Origin: an uncultured Lachnospiraceae bacterium
GTDB taxonomy: Bacteria; Bacillota; Clostridia; Lachnospirales; Lachnospiraceae
Length of the DNA stretch: 64,000 bases
Direction of reading: 5' to 3'
NCBI GenBank assembly: GCA_902788035.1
Contig: CADAIL010000003.1
Location: 62,001-126,000, forward strand
Both the position numbers and the translations under genes were made by a program. Under the pieces are notes generated by a model. The model saw nothing but the letters and a program-made list of their open reading frames with translations. It did no database searches and was not told the origin of the DNA. Shown here one piece after another: positions 1-7,390 of the stretch; positions within the stretch are counted from its first letter, which is position 1, and every line of letters begins with the position of its first letter.

Positions 1-602
1 CAGCCCTTCTTAATGATACCTGCCTTCTCAAAAGCAATCTCAGCCAGTGTATCTCCGAGGAACTGCGTATGTTCGAGACTCAGATTCACAATTGCGCATA
101 CTTCGGGCGGAGGAATAATGTTCGTTGAGTCAAGCCTTCCTCCCATCCCGACTTCCATGACGACAATATCGCAGGATACGTGCGCAAATGCAGCAAATGC
201 CGCCATCGTCAGTATCTCGAACTCCGTCGGCTTATCCTCCATCTCAGAAAGACCATGCCTGCTGCCGCAGACAGCGGTCCGGACCTCTCCCACCGCCCGG
301 CAGAAATCCTCCTCCGAAATATTCTGTCCGTTTATTTTTATACTCTCAAGAATCGTCTCAAGATACGGGGAAGTGAACATGCCGGTCTTATACCCGGCTA
401 CCCTGAGGACAGACTCAAGCATAGCGCAGGTCGAACCCTTGCCGTTCGTACCGGCAACGTGGACATACCGAAGCTTATTCTCCGGGTGCCCCATGCGCTC
501 TGCCATCTCCTGCATCCGCGAAAGACCGAGCCGGCTCCCGTGCCACCTGTTCATAAAATCCAGAGCTTCCTTAAATGTCATATATTCTTTCCTCGGACTC
601 AT
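1..602 (-). CDS. folC: Folylpolyglutamate/dihydrofolate synthase, N-terminal part (cut by window edge)
   Basis: The enzyme adds glutamate to folates in the cytoplasm (and, in bifunctional forms, makes dihydrofolate). About 200 N-terminal residues are visible. They include the Mur-ligase-type P-loop VAGTNGKGST near residue 50, then TSPYLETILESI and MEVGMGGRLDSTN, all typical of FolC. The rest lies beyond position 1. Two in-frame ATGs compete: 602 (behind AAGGA) and 581 (behind AGGAAAG); 602 is used here, but 581 gives the more usual family start. The Nudix gene lies 66 bp upstream on the same strand, so the two may be co-transcribed. Confidence 0.9.
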   Translation of the reverse strand, partial: MSPRKEYMTFKEALDFMNRWHGSRLGLSRMQEMAERMGHPENKLRYVHVAGTNGKGSTCAMLESVLRVAGYKTGMFTSPYLETILESIKINGQNISEEDFCRAVGEVRTAVCGSRHGLSEMEDKPTEFEILTMAAFAAFAHVSCDIVVMEVGMGGRLDSTNIIPPPEVCAIVNLSLEHTQFLGDTLAEIAFEKAGIIKKG

Positions 603-668
603 TTGCTTTTCCTTCATCTGCAGCGGCGAAACTCTCTCACATTGAAAATTGTTCACGCCGTCACGGTC

Positions 669-1229
669 TCAATCCCGGCTGCGATCTCTGCTGATTTTTG
701 CCGCGTAGGCCATAATACCGGCTACTGTTTTCGCATCCTGAATCTCACCCGCATAGATCTTCTCCATGAGTGTCTCGAGTTCAAATGCCTCCACATTGAT
801 CTCCTCAGCCTCATCCAGGTGCTGCCCGTCTGCCGGAACAAGATCTTCGGCAAGGTATACGTCCGTAAACTCGCTGCAGTAGGCGACCGCCGTCTTCAAT
901 TTGATAAGCGGGCTTATCTTGTCACTTGTGTAGCCGGTTTCCTCTCGAAGCTCGCGTGCAGCGGTGTCGGCTGTATTCTCGGTCAGGGAATCTCTTGCAC
1001 CCGCAGGAAGTTCTATGGTCTCACGGTCAATGGCCGGCCTCATTTGATGGATCATGAGGATCCTCCCATCCGGGAGCACAGGCACAATACAGGCTCCACC
1101 GCGCGGATGGTCAATAAAGTCCCACTGTTCGATTTTTCCGTCCGGCAGTTCCATTGTGTCCCTGTAAAATGTGAGAACGCCGCCCTTGTAGGCCAGTGTC
1201 CTGTCGAGTCGTCTCAATTTATGTTCCAT
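669..1229 (-). CDS. Nudix hydrolase, ADP-ribose pyrophosphatase type
   Basis: The 186-residue cytoplasmic protein probably hydrolyses ADP-ribose or a related nucleoside diphosphate-X to AMP plus a phosphorylated product. Residues about 40-160 form the Nudix fold. The helix reads ELPAG, six residues, E, seven residues, then RELREETGY. The metal-binding REL-EE part is intact, but the first spacer is six residues rather than the usual five. The N-terminal strands (GGACIVPVLPDGRILMIHQ) match the ADP-ribose pyrophosphatase subgroup. It lies between folC and the polyphosphate kinase gene, all on the minus strand. The exact substrate cannot be read from the sequence. Confidence 0.85.
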   Translation of the reverse strand: MEHKLRRLDRTLAYKGGVLTFYRDTMELPDGKIEQWDFIDHPRGGACIVPVLPDGRILMIHQMRPAIDRETIELPAGARDSLTENTADTAARELREETGYTSDKISPLIKLKTAVAYCSEFTDVYLAEDLVPADGQHLDEAEEINVEAFELETLMEKIYAGEIQDAKTVAGIMAYAAKISRDRSRD

Positions 1230-1347
1230 TTATATGCCATCCTCTCTAAAATCTGATTACTCTCGCGATCCGCCGGATGCCCGACTCGCCGACGACTTTC
1301 GGACCTGAAGCAATGAACATCGCCTGCCGCCTTTGCCTGAACGACAA

Positions 1348-1372
1348 AGGGGGCCGTCGCCGACAGCCCCCT
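1348..1372 (-). terminator. Weak hairpin terminator after the PPK2 gene
   Basis: AGGGGGC and GCCCCCT pair around an 11-nt loop. On the minus strand the stem is followed by TTTGTC, a poor U-tract. A second inverted repeat (CAAGAACGCC/GGCGTTCTTG) lies at about 1409-1430. Confidence 0.45.
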
Positions 1373-1484
1373 CATGTTCGCAATTTAATCTCTGAGCGCG
1401 GCGCGGCAAGAACGCCGAGGCGTTCTTGATGTGTCGCTCTGTGACCCATACGCCGAAGAAGCAGGGTCATCTATCGCCGAACAT

Positions 1485-2966
1485 TTATTTTTTATTCTTG
1501 CATGCCTTATTCAGCTCGTCGACAACGATCTGAAGGGCTTTAATTCTGGCATACTTCTTGTCAACAGATTCAAGAATGTACCACGGAGCGGTGACGGTGC
1601 TCGTCTTCTGGAGCATCTCGTTAATCGCGTCGACATAGAGATCCCATTTTTCGCGATTTCTCCAGTCCTCATCGGTAATCTTCCACTGTTTCTCCGGTGT
1701 ATTCTGGCGGTCGGTAAATCTCTCCAGCTGAGTCTGATTGTCGATCTGTACCCAGAACTTGATGACGACTGCGCCCCAGTCCGTGAGCTCACGCTCGAAC
1801 TCATTCATCTCATTGTAAGCTCTCTGCCAGTCGTTCTCGGAGCAGAATCCCTCGAGACGCTCTACCATGACACGGCCGTACCAGGTGCGGTCGAAAATGG
1901 TGATGTGCCCCGTCTTTGGCAGACGGTTCCAGAATCTCCACAGATAATGGCGGGCTTTCTCATGCGGTTCCGGGCTCGCGATCGGCTCAACGACATAACC
2001 GCGGGGATCTAAGGCTGCGGTAATTCTCTTGATGTTGCCGCCCTTGCCGGCTGCGTCCATTCCCTCGTAGGCGATGATGACCGGTATCTTCTTGCGATAC
2101 AGTTTGTTGTGAAGAGCGCGGAGCTCACCCTGCAGGCGGTCGAGTTCCTTCTTATACTCTTCGTCCGTCAGAGATTTGCTGAGATCAACTTCATCAAGAA
2201 GCGGCATCGGCTTCAGCGGAAATGTATTCTGCAGGATCGGAACGGCCAGAGAATGATTCTTGATGGCTGTGTCAATGCCCAGATTCAGGAACTGAAGGAC
2301 CTGAAGTTCTGCCCATTTCTTGTTCTTGGCATCGATGATATACCACGGAACATTTGAACGGTTCGTATCCTCAAGATACTTATTGTACACATCGAGGCAC
2401 TCATTATAGTGCTCATTCTCCCAGAGGTCTTCCTTGTCGACGCGCCACTTTGTATTCTTGTCCGCAAGGAGAAGGTCGAGTCTCTTCTTCTGCTCCTTCT
2501 TACTGATATGGAAGAAGAACTTCATAACAAGATAGCCGTTGTCCGTGAGCTGGCGCTCTGCGATATTGATGCTTTTGATCCTCTTAGCGTACGTCTCCTC
2601 GTCGATGGTCCCTTCAAGCACTCCGTCCGTGACCTCTTCCATCCAGCATGTGTCAAAGAACTTGAACTTGCCGGCTTCCGGGATTTCAAGGAAATAGCGA
2701 TAAAGGAACGGTTTTCTCTTCTCCTCTTCTGTCGGAGCGGAATCCATCGTAGCGACCTTGAAGAAGCGCGGATCAATGCTCTTTATAACTTCTCCCATCA
2801 CGCTTCCCTTGCCGGCGCTGCCCCATCCTTCAAAAATGACCATGACCGGAAGCTTGGCTTCCTTGATTCTCATCTGGTTGGCAGCGAGCTTGGCCTGTTC
2901 TACCTTCAGTGCAGCTTTAACGGCTTCTTTCTCCGGCTGCGCTGTCTTAACAAAATTTTTCAGCAT
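1485..2966 (-). CDS. Polyphosphate:AMP phosphotransferase (two fused PPK2 domains)
   Basis: This cytoplasmic enzyme moves phosphate from polyphosphate to a nucleotide, most likely AMP to ADP. The 493 residues contain two PPK2 modules in tandem. The first has the P-loop GWGSAGKGS (residues 47-55) and the second EGMDAAGKGG near residue 300. Each is followed by lid and FDRTW/FDTCW-type motifs. This is the class II PAP architecture; the second module keeps the better canonical motif (FDRTWYGRVMVERLEG) and is probably the active one, while the first may be structural. The start is set by CAGGAGG six bases upstream. It is transcribed alone, with a hairpin downstream at 1348. Confidence 0.92.
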   Translation of the reverse strand: MLKNFVKTAQPEKEAVKAALKVEQAKLAANQMRIKEAKLPVMVIFEGWGSAGKGSVMGEVIKSIDPRFFKVATMDSAPTEEEKRKPFLYRYFLEIPEAGKFKFFDTCWMEEVTDGVLEGTIDEETYAKRIKSINIAERQLTDNGYLVMKFFFHISKKEQKKRLDLLLADKNTKWRVDKEDLWENEHYNECLDVYNKYLEDTNRSNVPWYIIDAKNKKWAELQVLQFLNLGIDTAIKNHSLAVPILQNTFPLKPMPLLDEVDLSKSLTDEEYKKELDRLQGELRALHNKLYRKKIPVIIAYEGMDAAGKGGNIKRITAALDPRGYVVEPIASPEPHEKARHYLWRFWNRLPKTGHITIFDRTWYGRVMVERLEGFCSENDWQRAYNEMNEFERELTDWGAVVIKFWVQIDNQTQLERFTDRQNTPEKQWKITDEDWRNREKWDLYVDAINEMLQKTSTVTAPWYILESVDKKYARIKALQIVVDELNKACKNKK

Positions 2967-3007
2967 AAATGCCTCCTGTGATATATATATTTATTTGAAA
3001 AGAACTG

Positions 3008-3038
3008 ATTCATTGTATAAATTGTAGCACATTGTCAC
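3008..3038 (-). promoter_or_regulatory. Possible promoter for the PPK2 gene
   Basis: On the minus strand GTGACA is followed after 15 bases by TACAAT, about 45 bases before the PPK2 start. The spacer is shorter than ideal. The rest of the 2967-3217 gap holds only short imperfect direct repeats (TTCAGGCATCACATC-like). Confidence 0.3.
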
Positions 3039-3217
3039 ATACCATACCAGTACTTCTGTATCTTTCAGACAACACATCCCAACTACAATCGTATCCAAAT
3101 GTAGCTTCCAGGCTTCACATCCCAGTTGCTGCCGAATTCAAATGCAGCCTTCAGGCATCACATCAAATTTTCATTTCCCGCATCGCTTCTATGCTGTATC
3201 TGCCGCGGCACGTGCAA

Positions 3218-4495
3218 TCACACCTTTTTGTACACGACCTTGCCGCCGCAGATTGTCATGTGCACCCGCCCGGTCAGTTCCATGCCTGTGAACGGGGTAT
3301 TCTCCGCCTTTGACGCATAGCCTCCTGCCGTAAATTTCTCATTTTCATCAAATAGCACAAGATCGCAGGGACCGCCTTCGGCAATGTAGCCGGCGTCAAA
3401 ATGATACATGCTCGCCGGTGCGTAAGACATGCGCTCGAGAAGGGTCCGCATGGAGAGATACCCTTTATGAACAAGCTCCGTTATCCCAAGGGCAAGGGAA
3501 GTCTCAAGACCGATAATGCCGCTCGGGGCTTCCGTGAGCTTTCGCTCCTTCTTCTCCGCTGTCGTGTGGGGAGCGTGATCAGTCGCGATAATATCGATCG
3601 TCCCGTCAGCCAGACCTTCGATGATGGCCATGCGGTCCGCCTCCTCGCGGAGCGGCGGATTCATCTTCGCGTAGGAGCCATATCGAATCGCTGCCTCCTC
3701 GGTCAGAGAAAAGTGATGCGGTGTTGCCTCCGCGTGAATATTGCCGAGGGCAGCTTTCGCCTTAGCCTTTCGAACGAGTTCTACCGCCTCTTTGGTGCTG
3801 ATGTGCTGTATCTCAATGCTGGCCCCGGTCTCAAGGGCGAGTCCAAGGTCTCTCTCCACCATGACGATCTCCGCCATCCTGTCGGAGCCTCCGATATGAT
3901 AGTACTCACTTGCCTTTCCGTGGTTAATTCCGTTATTTTCAATATAATCAGGATCCTCCTCGTGGAAGCTGATTGGAACTCCCAGATCTCTCGTGCGAAT
4001 CATGGCCTCCTTCACGATCTCCGGGTTCCTCAGAGGAATGCCGTCATCGGTGAAGCCCACAGCCCCCGCGCGCACGAGTTTCTCCATGTTCGTGAGTATT
4101 TCACCCATCATGCCGCAGGTCACATTTGCACATGAAGTGACGTGAATACCCGTCGTCGCTCCCTTCTCCAGGCAGTAGGCAAGCGTGTCGACTGAATCGA
4201 TCGTCGGCCGGGTATTAGCCATCATGACCACCGTCGTAAAACCGCCGGCCTTTGCAGCATTCGCCCCGGTGATGATGTCTTCTTTTGATGTAAACCCCGG
4301 ATCCCTGAAGTGGACGTGCACATCGACAAGGCCCGGACCGACAGTGAGCCCCTCCGCGTCAATGACCTCGCATCCCTCCGGCGCATCAATACATTCCGCG
4401 ATCTTAGTAATCCTCCCGTCCTCCGAGAGAATATCATAGTTCCCTTCCACGCCCGATTTCGGGTCGATCATGTATCCGTTCTTAATAAGCAGCAT
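3218..4495 (-). CDS. pyrC: Dihydroorotase
   Basis: It catalyses the reversible cyclisation of N-carbamoyl-aspartate to dihydroorotate in pyrimidine synthesis. The 425 residues have the class I layout: the zinc site DVHVHFRDPGFT near residues 58-69, histidines in the central barrel (SFHEED, IQHIST), and the catalytic ATDHAPHT near residue 305. The C-terminal strands close the composite beta-sandwich. The start is supported by GAGGTGTTAGG just upstream. No other pyr genes are nearby. A 4.5-5.4 kb repeat-rich spacer separates it from the ABC transporter genes upstream. Confidence 0.95.
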   Translation of the reverse strand: MLLIKNGYMIDPKSGVEGNYDILSEDGRITKIAECIDAPEGCEVIDAEGLTVGPGLVDVHVHFRDPGFTSKEDIITGANAAKAGGFTTVVMMANTRPTIDSVDTLAYCLEKGATTGIHVTSCANVTCGMMGEILTNMEKLVRAGAVGFTDDGIPLRNPEIVKEAMIRTRDLGVPISFHEEDPDYIENNGINHGKASEYYHIGGSDRMAEIVMVERDLGLALETGASIEIQHISTKEAVELVRKAKAKAALGNIHAEATPHHFSLTEEAAIRYGSYAKMNPPLREEADRMAIIEGLADGTIDIIATDHAPHTTAEKKERKLTEAPSGIIGLETSLALGITELVHKGYLSMRTLLERMSYAPASMYHFDAGYIAEGGPCDLVLFDENEKFTAGGYASKAENTPFTGMELTGRVHMTICGGKVVYKKV

Positions 4496-4530
4496 CCTAA
4501 CACCTCGCTCTCGTGCTACAGTTGTATCCC

Positions 4531-4627
4531 TTTATCTCAGTGGGGAAGACCCCCGCTTCTGCAAGCGGTGGGTAAATCAATATCCTGCTTGTCTCAGTGG
4601 CGGGTCACAATCCCCCACTGAGATAAA
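4531..4627. repeat. Perfect 15-bp inverted repeat enclosing a 67-bp loop
   Basis: TTTATCTCAGTGGGG at 4531-4545 is exactly complementary to 4613-4627. The enclosed segment repeats part of the arm (GTCTCAGTGGCGGG). The unit lies just upstream of the pyrC ribosome binding site, so it could form a 5' leader hairpin. Confidence 0.6.
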
Positions 4628-4628
4628 C

Positions 4629-4662
4629 GCCCGCGCCAAGTCTCGCGAGCGAGACTTGAATC
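4629..4662. repeat. Partial copy of dispersed two-hairpin repeat (second hairpin only)
   Basis: CCGCGCC is followed by the hairpin AAGTCTCGCGAGCGAGACTT. The same sequence ends the full copies at 12745, 37904 and 47905. Confidence 0.7.
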
Positions 4663-4789
4663 CATAAATTGCCCGCACCTGGGGACAGCACCTAAAGACA
4701 TTATACATCCCGCGCTGGCCGGATTATAGTAAAAAATGAGCTGCCTGAGCAGCGGTTCAGGTCAGCTGCTTTGGTATTTCGGATCCGGC

Positions 4790-5179
4790 GGCAGTTCAGG
4801 TTGGCTGCGCTTGTGCTTCGGGTCCGGCGGCAGTTCAGGTTGGCTGCGCTTGTGCTTCGGGTCCGGCGGCAGTTCTGGCCGGCTGCGCTTGTGCTTCGGG
4901 TCCGGCGGCAGTTCAGGTTGGCTGCGCTTGTGCTTCGGGTCCGGCGGCAGTTCAGGCTGGCTGCGCTTGTGCTTCGGGTCCGGCGGCAGTTCAGGTTGGC
5001 TGCGCTTGTGCTTCGGATCCGACGGCAGTTCAGGTTGGCTGCGCTTGTGCTTCGGATCCGGCGGCAGTTCAGGCCGGCTGCGCTTGTGCTTCGGGTCCGG
5101 CGGCAGTTCAGGTTGGCTGCGCTTGTGCTTCGGGTCCGGCGGCAGTTCAGGTTGGCTGCGCTTGTGCTTCGGGTCCGGC
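4790..5179. repeat. 39-bp tandem array, ten units (minisatellite)
   Basis: Units start every 39 bp from 4790 to 5141 with GGCAGTTCAGG(T/C)TGGCTGC, and end with GGGTCCGGC. A degenerate eleventh unit precedes them. Differences between units are single-base changes (CTGGCC at unit 3, GATCCG in units 6 and 7). Because 39 is divisible by three, open frames exist on both strands, but these encode only a 13-residue repeat and have no ribosome binding site. Confidence 0.9.
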
Positions 5180-5302
5180 GCAAAGCATTCATCTTCGTGA
5201 GAAAAACATTGCAGGTCCTTCCCGGTGAGATCAAAAAAGCTTTAGCTTTTTTAAGCTCACAGAAAAGGACCTGCGTTTTTCGATGAAGATGATGTTTGCG
5301 CC
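5177..5302. repeat. Core palindrome of element copy 1
   Basis: The arms GGCGCAAA, TTCATCTTCG and GCAGGTCC on the left pair with GGACCTGC, GATGAAGATGA and TTTGCGCC on the right. An inner stem (GTGAG/CTCAC, AAAAAAGCT/AGCTTTTTT) closes it. Confidence 0.8.
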
Positions 5303-5310
5303 GTGTTTTG

Positions 5311-5414
5311 AACTTAGTTGCAGCCAGCCTGAACTATCGCCGGCTTCTGAACTTAGCTGCTGCCAGCCTGAACTATCGCCGGCTTCTGAACTTAGCTGCT
5401 GCCAGCCTGAACTG
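5311..5414. repeat. 39-bp repeat, about 2.5 units, inverted relative to the left array
   Basis: GAACTTAG(T/C)TGC and CAGCCTGAACT recur with 39-bp spacing. The reverse complement resembles the left array unit (TGAACT..CGCCGG..GCAGCCA). Confidence 0.75.
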
Positions 5415-5422
5415 TATCAATC

Positions 5423-6277
5423 TTAGCCCTTGACGGCACCCGCCGCGACGCCTCCGACGATATACTTCGACAGGAGCAAATAGACAACAATGACAGGGAA
5501 GATCGAGAACGCGATGGCCGCGTAGACTTGGCCCATATCGAACTTCAGCCAGTCAGCCGCGCGGAGCTGAGCGATCAGGATCGGCAGCGTCTTCACATGT
5601 TCCTTGTGAAGAATAAGAGCCGGTGTGAAGTAATTGTTCCAGCTGGAAACGAATGAGAAAATAGCCTGAACCGCGATTGCCGGCTTCATGAGCGGAAGCA
5701 CGATCCTGTTGAAGATGAAGAACTCACCCGCTCCGTCAATCCGGGCAGCCTCCAGAAGCGACATGGGAAGGTTTGCTTCCATGTACTGCTTCATATAGAA
5801 GAAGGTGACCGGTGAGGCGATAGCCGGGACAATGAGCGGAATGAAATTATTCTCGAGTCCCATCTTATTAACGAGCTGTACAAAACCGAGTGCTGTGACC
5901 TGTGTCGGAATCATCATGATCGCCAGGATGAAGCTGAAGACCGCCTGACGACCCCGGAAAGGATAGGCTTGAATGGCAAATGCCGTCATTACCGAGAAAT
6001 ACGTGCAGCACAGCGCTGTGAATGAGGATATGACCAGCGAATTTCTCATTCCCTTGATCATGGGAAGCGTCCCGTGGAAGACATTTCTCATGTTCTCAAT
6101 AAGATGTGTGCTCGGGATGGCAGTGAAGCCCCTGCCGAGCTCGCCATTCGATCTCGTCGCGTTGATGAACAAAACATAGAACCAGAACAGGCAGAGGAAA
6201 GAGAGAAGTATCAGGACTATATAAGCGATCGCGCGCCTTGCGCCGATGCTGACACCGTTTGATTTATTTGCATTCAT
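5423..6277 (-). CDS. Carbohydrate ABC transporter permease, MalG/LacG type
   Basis: One of two membrane subunits of a CUT1 sugar importer. The 284 residues show about six membrane segments, starting with YIVLILLSFLCLFWFYVLFI near residues 15-35. The EAA loop SLLEAARIDGAGEFFIFNR docks the ATPase. The gene follows its partner permease by 18 bp and is the last of the cluster; the expanded repeat element begins right after its stop. No ATP-binding subunit is in the window, so a shared MsmK/MsiK-type ATPase elsewhere is likely. The substrate is inferred from the adjacent cellobiose phosphorylase. Confidence 0.93.
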   Translation of the reverse strand: MNANKSNGVSIGARRAIAYIVLILLSFLCLFWFYVLFINATRSNGELGRGFTAIPSTHLIENMRNVFHGTLPMIKGMRNSLVISSFTALCCTYFSVMTAFAIQAYPFRGRQAVFSFILAIMMIPTQVTALGFVQLVNKMGLENNFIPLIVPAIASPVTFFYMKQYMEANLPMSLLEAARIDGAGEFFIFNRIVLPLMKPAIAVQAIFSFVSSWNNYFTPALILHKEHVKTLPILIAQLRAADWLKFDMGQVYAAIAFSIFPVIVVYLLLSKYIVGGVAAGAVKG

Positions 6278-6295
6278 TGCGATATCCTCCTTTCC

Positions 6296-7210
6296 TTAGT
6301 TGTTCTCCGGCTGGGCGGTGGCTTTGAAAATAATCATACTGAGTATGCCCGTGATAATCAGAAGTATCACGGAGAGCGCGCCTGCCAAACCGAAATTCTT
6401 ACTGTACAGATGCTTGTTAAGGTACATGATCAGGGTCATGGACGACCGCACCGGATCGCCGCTGCCGTCGGTCAGGATCTGCGGGACATCGAACATCTGA
6501 AGACCGCCGATCAGTGACGTGACCATGACATAGATCAGGATCGGTCTCAGCAGCGGCAGGGTAATCTTGAAGAAGATCTGCGTCGCAGTCGCCCCGTCGA
6601 CCTGGGCCGCCTCAAAGAGGTTCGTGTCAATACCCATCATGCCTGCCATGAGAAGGATCGTCGTGTTGCCGAACCACATCAGGAAATTCATAAAAGCCAC
6701 AAGTCCGCGGACACTCCAGATATTGGACATGAACTTGAACGGCTTTGCAAATACATGCATGTTCACCAGAATGGAATTGACCGGGCCTGTATCCGCGAAC
6801 AGTGTGAAAAACAGCATCGCAAACGCGGAAGCCATGATCAGGTTCGGCAGATAGATGACTGTCTTGAATACTCTTTGTCCTTTCAGCCTGAGTGACGGAT
6901 CGGTGAACCAGGCTCCGAGGAGCAGGGATACGAGGATTTGGGGCACAAAACCCAGGATCCACATGATCATCGTATTCTTGAAATACTTCATAAAATCGCC
7001 GCTCGTGAACAGCTTAGTGTAGTTGGCCAAGCCGATGAAATTCGGCCCGATATGCTTAAGGCCTGACATATAATTTTCGAACAGACTGTTGTAAATAGTG
7101 CTTGCCAGCGGTATCAGCTGAAAGACGATGAATACTGCCGCGAAGGGTATAAGGAAGATATAGCCCCACTTTGTATACCCCATGACCGCGCTCTTTTTCT
7201 TGCTGCCCAT
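6296..7210 (-). CDS. Carbohydrate ABC transporter permease, MalF type
   Basis: The second membrane subunit of the CUT1 importer. It has about 304 residues, a first membrane segment near residues 15-35 (WGYIFLIPFAAVFIVF), five more, and the EAA-type loop NLFEAAQVDGATATQIFFKI. The start at 7210 is chosen because AGGAGG lies seven bases upstream; an ATG at 7231 overlaps that site and is rejected. It sits between the binding-protein gene (180 bp upstream, with hairpins in the gap) and the MalG-type permease (18 bp downstream). Cellobiose or cellodextrin transport is inferred from context. Confidence 0.93.
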   Translation of the reverse strand: MGSKKKSAVMGYTKWGYIFLIPFAAVFIVFQLIPLASTIYNSLFENYMSGLKHIGPNFIGLANYTKLFTSGDFMKYFKNTMIMWILGFVPQILVSLLLGAWFTDPSLRLKGQRVFKTVIYLPNLIMASAFAMLFFTLFADTGPVNSILVNMHVFAKPFKFMSNIWSVRGLVAFMNFLMWFGNTTILLMAGMMGIDTNLFEAAQVDGATATQIFFKITLPLLRPILIYVMVTSLIGGLQMFDVPQILTDGSGDPVRSSMTLIMYLNKHLYSKNFGLAGALSVILLIITGILSMIIFKATAQPENN

Positions 7211-7240
7211 TACGTTTCCTCCTAATACCATAGTTCCTCT

Positions 7241-7354
7241 TTCAGGATCCGCAGCGCCCTTCCGGTCAGGCGCCCCCTATATCGGAAAAACTCTGCCGAT
7301 CCTGAAAACAATATCTTTGAGAAAGGTGTCTGCCCGCATCCGCGGACAGACACC
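7241..7354 (-). promoter_or_regulatory. Intergenic hairpins between binding-protein and permease genes
   Basis: A 12-bp stem with one mismatch (GGTGTCTGCCCG/CGGACAGACACC) lies at 7325-7354, with no good U-tract. A longer inverted repeat (TCAGGATC/GATCCTGA) lies at about 7241-7299. Such structures commonly protect or separate the highly expressed binding-protein mRNA; that role is inferred. Confidence 0.5.
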
Positions 7355-7390
7355 CCGTTATTATCCTGTAATGATTACTGAAAGAGAGTA

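Larger units (their letters stand above)
4763..5414. mobile_element. Expanded copy 1 of MITE-like hairpin element
   Basis: A core palindrome at 5177-5302 (GGCGCAAA...TTTGCGCC) is flanked on the left by ten tandem units. On the right are about two and a half units of an inverted, diverged version of the same sequence. No transposase is present. The element begins nine bases after the permease stop codon. Core arms match the copies at 26654, 44357, 52911 and 59981. Confidence 0.75.

Noticed and set aside
4701..5286. Open frames on both strands through the 39-bp array, giving 13-residue repeat proteins
   Set aside because: The unit length is divisible by three, so every frame lacking a stop in one unit stays open. 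No ribosome binding site precedes them, and the DNA unit is the arm of a repeat element.
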